9,058 nucleotides of DNA from an uncultured bacterium (GTDB lineage: Bacteria; Verrucomicrobiota; Kiritimatiellia; RFP12; UBA1067). A model generated the notes under the pieces. The model ran no database searches. It saw only the letters and a list, made by a program, of their open reading frames with translations, and was not told the origin of the DNA. Made by a program: the position numbers and the translations under genes. Location of the stretch: assembly GCA_902779075.1 (NCBI GenBank), contig CACZAK010000206.1, forward strand, positions 1 through 9,058, read 5' to 3'. This document shows, piece after piece, positions 6,654-9,058 of the stretch. Numbering within the stretch: the stretch's first letter is position 1; every line of letters begins with the position of its first letter.

Positions 6654-6844
6654 TGAAAGCCTCTCGGATCGGAGCGGGCGAACTCCGCCGTGTCGGGATC
6701 TTCGAGATTGACGTATCCGTATCCGCCCAGGCACTTGCGAACAAGCGTCGTCTTGCCCGACTGTCTCGGTCCTGAAACGGTGACAATCGGATATTCGTCC
6801 ATGACGCATCGCAGCGTCCCGCTCATCTGGCGTTCAATATACAC
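6654..6844 (-). pseudogene. 5' fragment of a DUF4143-type AAA ATPase
   Basis: Only the N-terminal ~63 residues of an ATPase that is normally about 380-400 residues long. Seen: VYIERQMSGTL, EYPIVTVSG, a Walker A motif GPRQSGKTT, and YVNLEDPDT...SDPRGF, the standard opening of the AAA_14/DUF4143 family. Similarity stops after DPRGF at about 6656. The following ~34 codons (MDELPQVHGMTAKTG...) are unlike the family, although the frame stays open into the GH28-like gene. The likely start is GTG 6844, with AAGGAAG at 6852-6858. An upstream in-frame ATG at 6889 would precede the predicted -10 box. Walker B, sensor and DUF4143 parts are absent, so it is not a working ATPase. Known: these ATPases are scattered in many copies in gut anaerobes; their role is unclear. 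Inferred: a truncated copy whose promoter may now drive the operon. Confidence 0.75.
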
Positions 6845-6879
6845 GCGCTTTCTTCCTTGCAGTTGTAAGAGCGCCGTGT

Positions 6880-6908
6880 ATTGTACCATTAAATGCCGTT
6901 ATTTCCAA
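6880..6908 (-). promoter_or_regulatory. Sigma70-like promoter of the ATPase fragment and operon
   Basis: On the minus strand TTGGAA (6903-6908, 4 of 6 matches) and TACAAT (6880-6885, 5 of 6 matches) are separated by exactly 17 bases. Transcription would begin near 6873 and read through the ATPase fragment into the GH28-like gene. The -35 box lies inside the 40-nt hairpin. No other good promoter was seen before 6553, so this may be the operon's promoter. Confidence 0.55.
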
Positions 6909-6932
6909 GTTCCAACTTGAAAATAACGGCAT
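6893..6932. repeat. 40-nt inverted repeat (long hairpin)
   Basis: Outer arms ATGCCGTTATTT (6893-6904) and AAATAACGGCAT (6921-6932) and inner arms CAAGTT/AACTTG surround a CC centre, with one mismatched pair (6905/6920). In all, 18 of 19 possible pairs form. It abuts the ATPase fragment and covers its -35 box. No T-run follows on either strand, so a terminator is unlikely. Confidence 0.8.
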
Positions 6933-6970
6933 CTTCACAGTAGGGATTTGGCCGCTGGGCGTAGCATAAT

Positions 6971-6999
6971 GAATCTGCGGGGACTGTCCCCGCAGATTC
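6971..6999. repeat. 29-nt perfect palindrome
   Basis: Arms of 14 bases, GAATCTGCGGGGAC and GTCCCCGCAGATTC, flank a single T. It lies 71 bases past the stop of the glycosidase gene. It could end that transcript as RNA, but no T-run follows on the minus strand, so a dispersed palindromic repeat is as likely. Confidence 0.75.
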
Positions 7000-7016
7000 T
7001 TTCTGATACCATTGCA

Positions 7017-7039
7017 TTACTGTGGCAATTTACTGTGGC
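7017..7039. repeat. Short direct repeat
   Basis: TTACTGTGGC occurs at 7017-7026 and again at 7030-7039, a period of 13 bases. It lies in the gap just after the glycosidase stop codon. It might be a chance duplication or a scar. Confidence 0.4.
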
Positions 7040-7069
7040 GATCGCGTCTGACACTGTCGCCCCTAGACG

Positions 7070-8943
7070 TTACTTGCCCTCCAGCAGAAACACCGCAGTG
7101 GCATGTTTTGGCAGTTTCCATACGAAACGATCGGCATCCTCCGCAACGACCTTCTCCGTCGTGGTTTCGGTGATTTTGCGCATTTTGCGCGGAAGCGAAA
7201 TCGAATAGTCGCCCGCCTCGCGCGTGTGGAGCATGAGCCAGGCGGAGTTGGCGGAGAGGACGACGTCGGAATCGGCATAGACGTGTACGCCCGCCGCCTT
7301 GTAGATGGTGCGCAGCTCGTCCGCGCTCTTCATCTTCAGCGTCTCGTACGTCTCGCCGCCGGTGAGACGCTTCACGCGCTCCCACGAAAGCGCGGTCTGG
7401 CTCGCGTAGGCGGGCGCGTGGAAGAATACGAGCGTGCGCCCCTGCTCCTTCAGTTTCAGCGCGAGCGCGTACTGCTCGTCTGAGAGGTACTGGCAGTCGA
7501 GGAACGCGACGACCTTCGCGCCGCCTTTCGCAACCGCGTCGAGGTCTTCGGCCAGATACCAGTCGAACGGCGCACCCGCGCGGTAGAACTCGCCCATCTG
7601 CTTCACGTACAGCTGTTGCGTGACCGTGCCGACGAACGCTCCGCCCTGCCCGGTGTAGAACCCGCTCTGCGGCTGCGATATGACGGCGACCTCGGAGTGG
7701 TGCGAACGGTCGTGCCGGAGCGCGACCTCCGACCACTTTCTCATGCGCCCCACGGCATCGACGATCTTGGGGTCGCGGAACGTGCCGCGCGTGAGATCCA
7801 TGTACCAGAGCCCGGTGCCGTGCGTGACGGTCATGCCGAACTCGCGGTAGAGAAGCGCGAGCGACTCCTCCATCGTGGACGCGCCATAGCGGGAGGAAGG
7901 ATGCTTCTTGAGCTTTTCGAGGTGCGTAATGTCGTCGCCCTCGTCGATGAAGAACTTGCCGTGCAGCGCCGCGCTTGCGAGATACTGGCGCGACGCGCCG
8001 TCCTCCCCCAGCCGCCGGCGGCGGTAGGTGTGAGGCGCGGAGAGCATGTCGAGGTTCTTCGAGAGGTACAACTTCGAGATGCCGCGATGGTCGTTCTCGC
8101 ACACCCATTCGTCGTCCGACGCATAGCCGTAGAACGCGAGCGTGGACAAAGCCCCCTTCGATTCGTCCTTCACGATGCCGCAGTAGTAGTCGATCATGTC
8201 AGCCGTCACTTCGTTGCAGCACTCGAGGTAGTCCAGTACGCGGCGTCCCTTCGCGGGATCGCGCCAGCCGCCGTCGGTCTTGCCCCGCTCATCCTTGCCG
8301 GGCAGCGTGACGGTCTCGAATTCCGCCTTCGGGTCCTTGAAGGCGTCGCGCAGGCGCGCGACGTCGTTGCCGTACTTCCTGCGAAGGTAGCGGACGAACG
8401 CCTGGCGCATGGGTTCCGAGAGGTCGCCCCACGAACTGCCGGACCTTGCGGCCCCGCCCAGCATCACGTCCCAGCTGAAATGCTCGCCGCACGGACCGTT
8501 CGCCACGTGTATGCCCATTAGATGATCGCCGTAGCGGTCCATCAGATGGCGCACCGCCCGGCGATAGTACGGCGAAAGCTCCTCGCGGCATTTGAGCGAC
8601 GCGAACGACTCGCGCGCGGGCGCGGCAGCACCGACGCCTTCGGCGCCCACGAAAGGAGCTTGTCGATGTGCGAATCCTGGTATTCCATCCCGAACGAGCC
8701 GTCCTTGCGCCAGTAGGGGTGCTTGTAGTGCGGGAACGAGCCGAACATCGCGAAGATGTCCATCCCCACGGCCGACAAGTCCCGCGAGTCCTTCTCCTGC
8801 GGCTCCCACTGCCAGAACATCATCGCCGGCACCGGTTTGCCATTGTGGTACAATCCCGGCGCGCCGTTCAGCTCGGCGACACGCCATCCACTAGGCGGCG
8901 TCTGCGCCGCCGCCGTGAACGCCAGCACTGCGGCGAGAACCAT
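7070..8943 (-). pseudogene. Secreted clan-A (GH42-like) glycoside hydrolase, frameshifted
   Basis: Predicted exported exo-glycosidase with a TIM barrel, similar in layout to GH42-type beta-galactosidases. Seen in the upstream frame: a hydrophobic leader (VLAAVLAFTAAAQ), then GLYHNGKPVPAMMFWQWEP, GMDIFAMFGSFP and HIDKLLSWAPKASVLPRP. Near 8625-8608 coding passes to another frame, which runs to a TAA at 7070: RESFASLKCREEL, RYGDHLMGIHVANGPCGEHF (candidate acid/base Glu at 8483-8485), QAFVRYLRRKYG, LDMLSAPHTYRRRRLG, HGKFFIDEGDD (candidate nucleophile Glu at 7940-7942), then a class-I-amidotransferase-like domain beginning HHSEVAVISQPQSGFY and a C-terminal beta region. Homologues as I remember them have some 30-40 residues between the two blocks, so a deletion is likely along with the frame change. 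The ATG at 8943 has AGGA nine bases upstream; TTG 8952 is possible. A group II intron ends just upstream and may split the original leader. Confidence 0.7.
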
Positions 8944-8966
8944 CGAAATCAATCCTGTCTTGTGGA

Positions 8967-9058
8967 GTAGGGCATTCCGCCTCGGTGTTTCCGGTGCGGA
9001 AGCCCCCTCTTCAAACCGTGCGTGCGGATTTCCCGCACACGGCTTCCCGTGTGAAACT
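8967..9058 (-). mobile_element. 3' end of a bacterial group II intron (domains V and VI), continues off the right edge
   Basis: Seen on the minus strand: a domain V-like hairpin at about 9045-9013, with the catalytic-triad start AGCCGTGTGCG, a GGAAAT loop region and the return arm CCGCACGCACGGTT. After GAAGAGGG comes a domain VI-like hairpin, GGGCTTCCGC (9005-8996) paired with GCGGAA and GCCC (8980-8970) around a bulge. A bulged A near 8975 could be the branch point. CCCTACTCCAC follows, giving a 3' splice site after 8967 (TAC) or 8962 (CAC). This arrangement is diagnostic of group II introns. The ribozyme core and any reverse transcriptase would lie beyond the window. The intron ends 15-25 bases before the start codon of the glycoside hydrolase, so it sits in that gene's leader or first codons. 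Confidence 0.75.

Larger units (their letters stand above)
6566..6970. other. Spacer between glycosidase gene and operon
   Basis: Less GC-rich than the flanking genes. It holds the ATPase fragment, a promoter inside a 40-nt hairpin, and ~40 further bases (6933-6970) where I see nothing. The ~90 bases between 6653 and the ribosome-binding site probably form a leader for the operon mRNA; I see no riboswitch-like structure in them. Confidence 0.5.

Noticed and set aside
5087..6775. 562-codon open frame on the plus strand opposite the MBL and GH28-like genes
   Set aside because: It is Arg/Val/Ala/His-rich, has no domain or signal, and is the reverse shadow of GC-rich genes with clear motifs on the other strand.
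7616..8521. 301-codon plus-strand frame opposite the glycoside hydrolase
   Set aside because: Composition typical of an antisense shadow in GC-rich DNA; the minus strand carries recognisable glycosidase motifs throughout.
8650..8887. N-terminal ~80 codons of the 605-codon hydrolase frame (ATG 8887)
   Set aside because: These residues are frame-shadow sequence; the other frame carries the hydrophobic leader and matching homology until about 8625.
1..9058. tRNA or rRNA genes
   Set aside because: No tRNA-like cloverleaf (GGTTCGAATCC-type arm with matching acceptor) and no rRNA core sequence was noticed on either strand by eye.

Overview
The window looks like accessory DNA from a GC-rich, polysaccharide-degrading bacterium. 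The mix of a DUF2341/LamG surface protein, secreted glycosidase-type proteins, DUF4143-type ATPase and Rpn-type nuclease debris and dispersed hairpins suggests the Verrucomicrobiota/Kiritimatiellota/Lentisphaerota group, but this is an inference without a marker gene. Every gene I can support reads on the minus strand, so transcription runs from right to left. The long plus-strand open frames are GC-driven shadows.

Layout in the direction of transcription. (1) 9058 to about 8967: the 3' end of a group II intron (domains V and VI), which continues past the right edge. (2) 8943-7070: a secreted clan-A (GH42-like) glycoside hydrolase, broken by a frameshift near 8615 that probably goes with a small deletion. 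(3) About 7069-6554: a non-coding stretch with a 29-nt palindrome, a 40-nt hairpin carrying a sigma70-like promoter, and the first ~63 codons of a DUF4143-type AAA ATPase. The ATPase piece stays open in frame into the next gene. (4) 6553-1880: a tight three-gene operon encoding a right-handed beta-helix GH28-like protein, a Tat-exported metallo-beta-lactamase-fold hydrolase and a large secreted protein probably of the six-hairpin glycosidase type. Gaps are 9 and 12 nt, and the third ribosome-binding site overlaps the second stop codon. (5) 1833-1197: an extended -10 promoter followed by a decayed Rpn/PD-(D/E)XK transposase-nuclease gene with its middle missing. (6) About 1196-814: a non-coding stretch with four GC-rich hairpins that share a loop but differ compensatorily in their stems, plus a run of 16 G and a fifth hairpin. 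(7) 797-1: a DUF2341 + LamG-like surface protein, frameshifted near 328 and cut by the left edge.

The three operon proteins are all exported and probably act together on one extracellular or periplasmic glycan. The substrate cannot be named from sequence alone. The glycosidase cassettes are bordered by pieces of mobile or repetitive DNA (intron, ATPase fragment, nuclease remnant, hairpin cluster), which points to repeated rearrangement. Two frameshifts in GC-rich repetitive tracts and one long homopolymer mean that sequencing or assembly error must be excluded before calling these genes dead.
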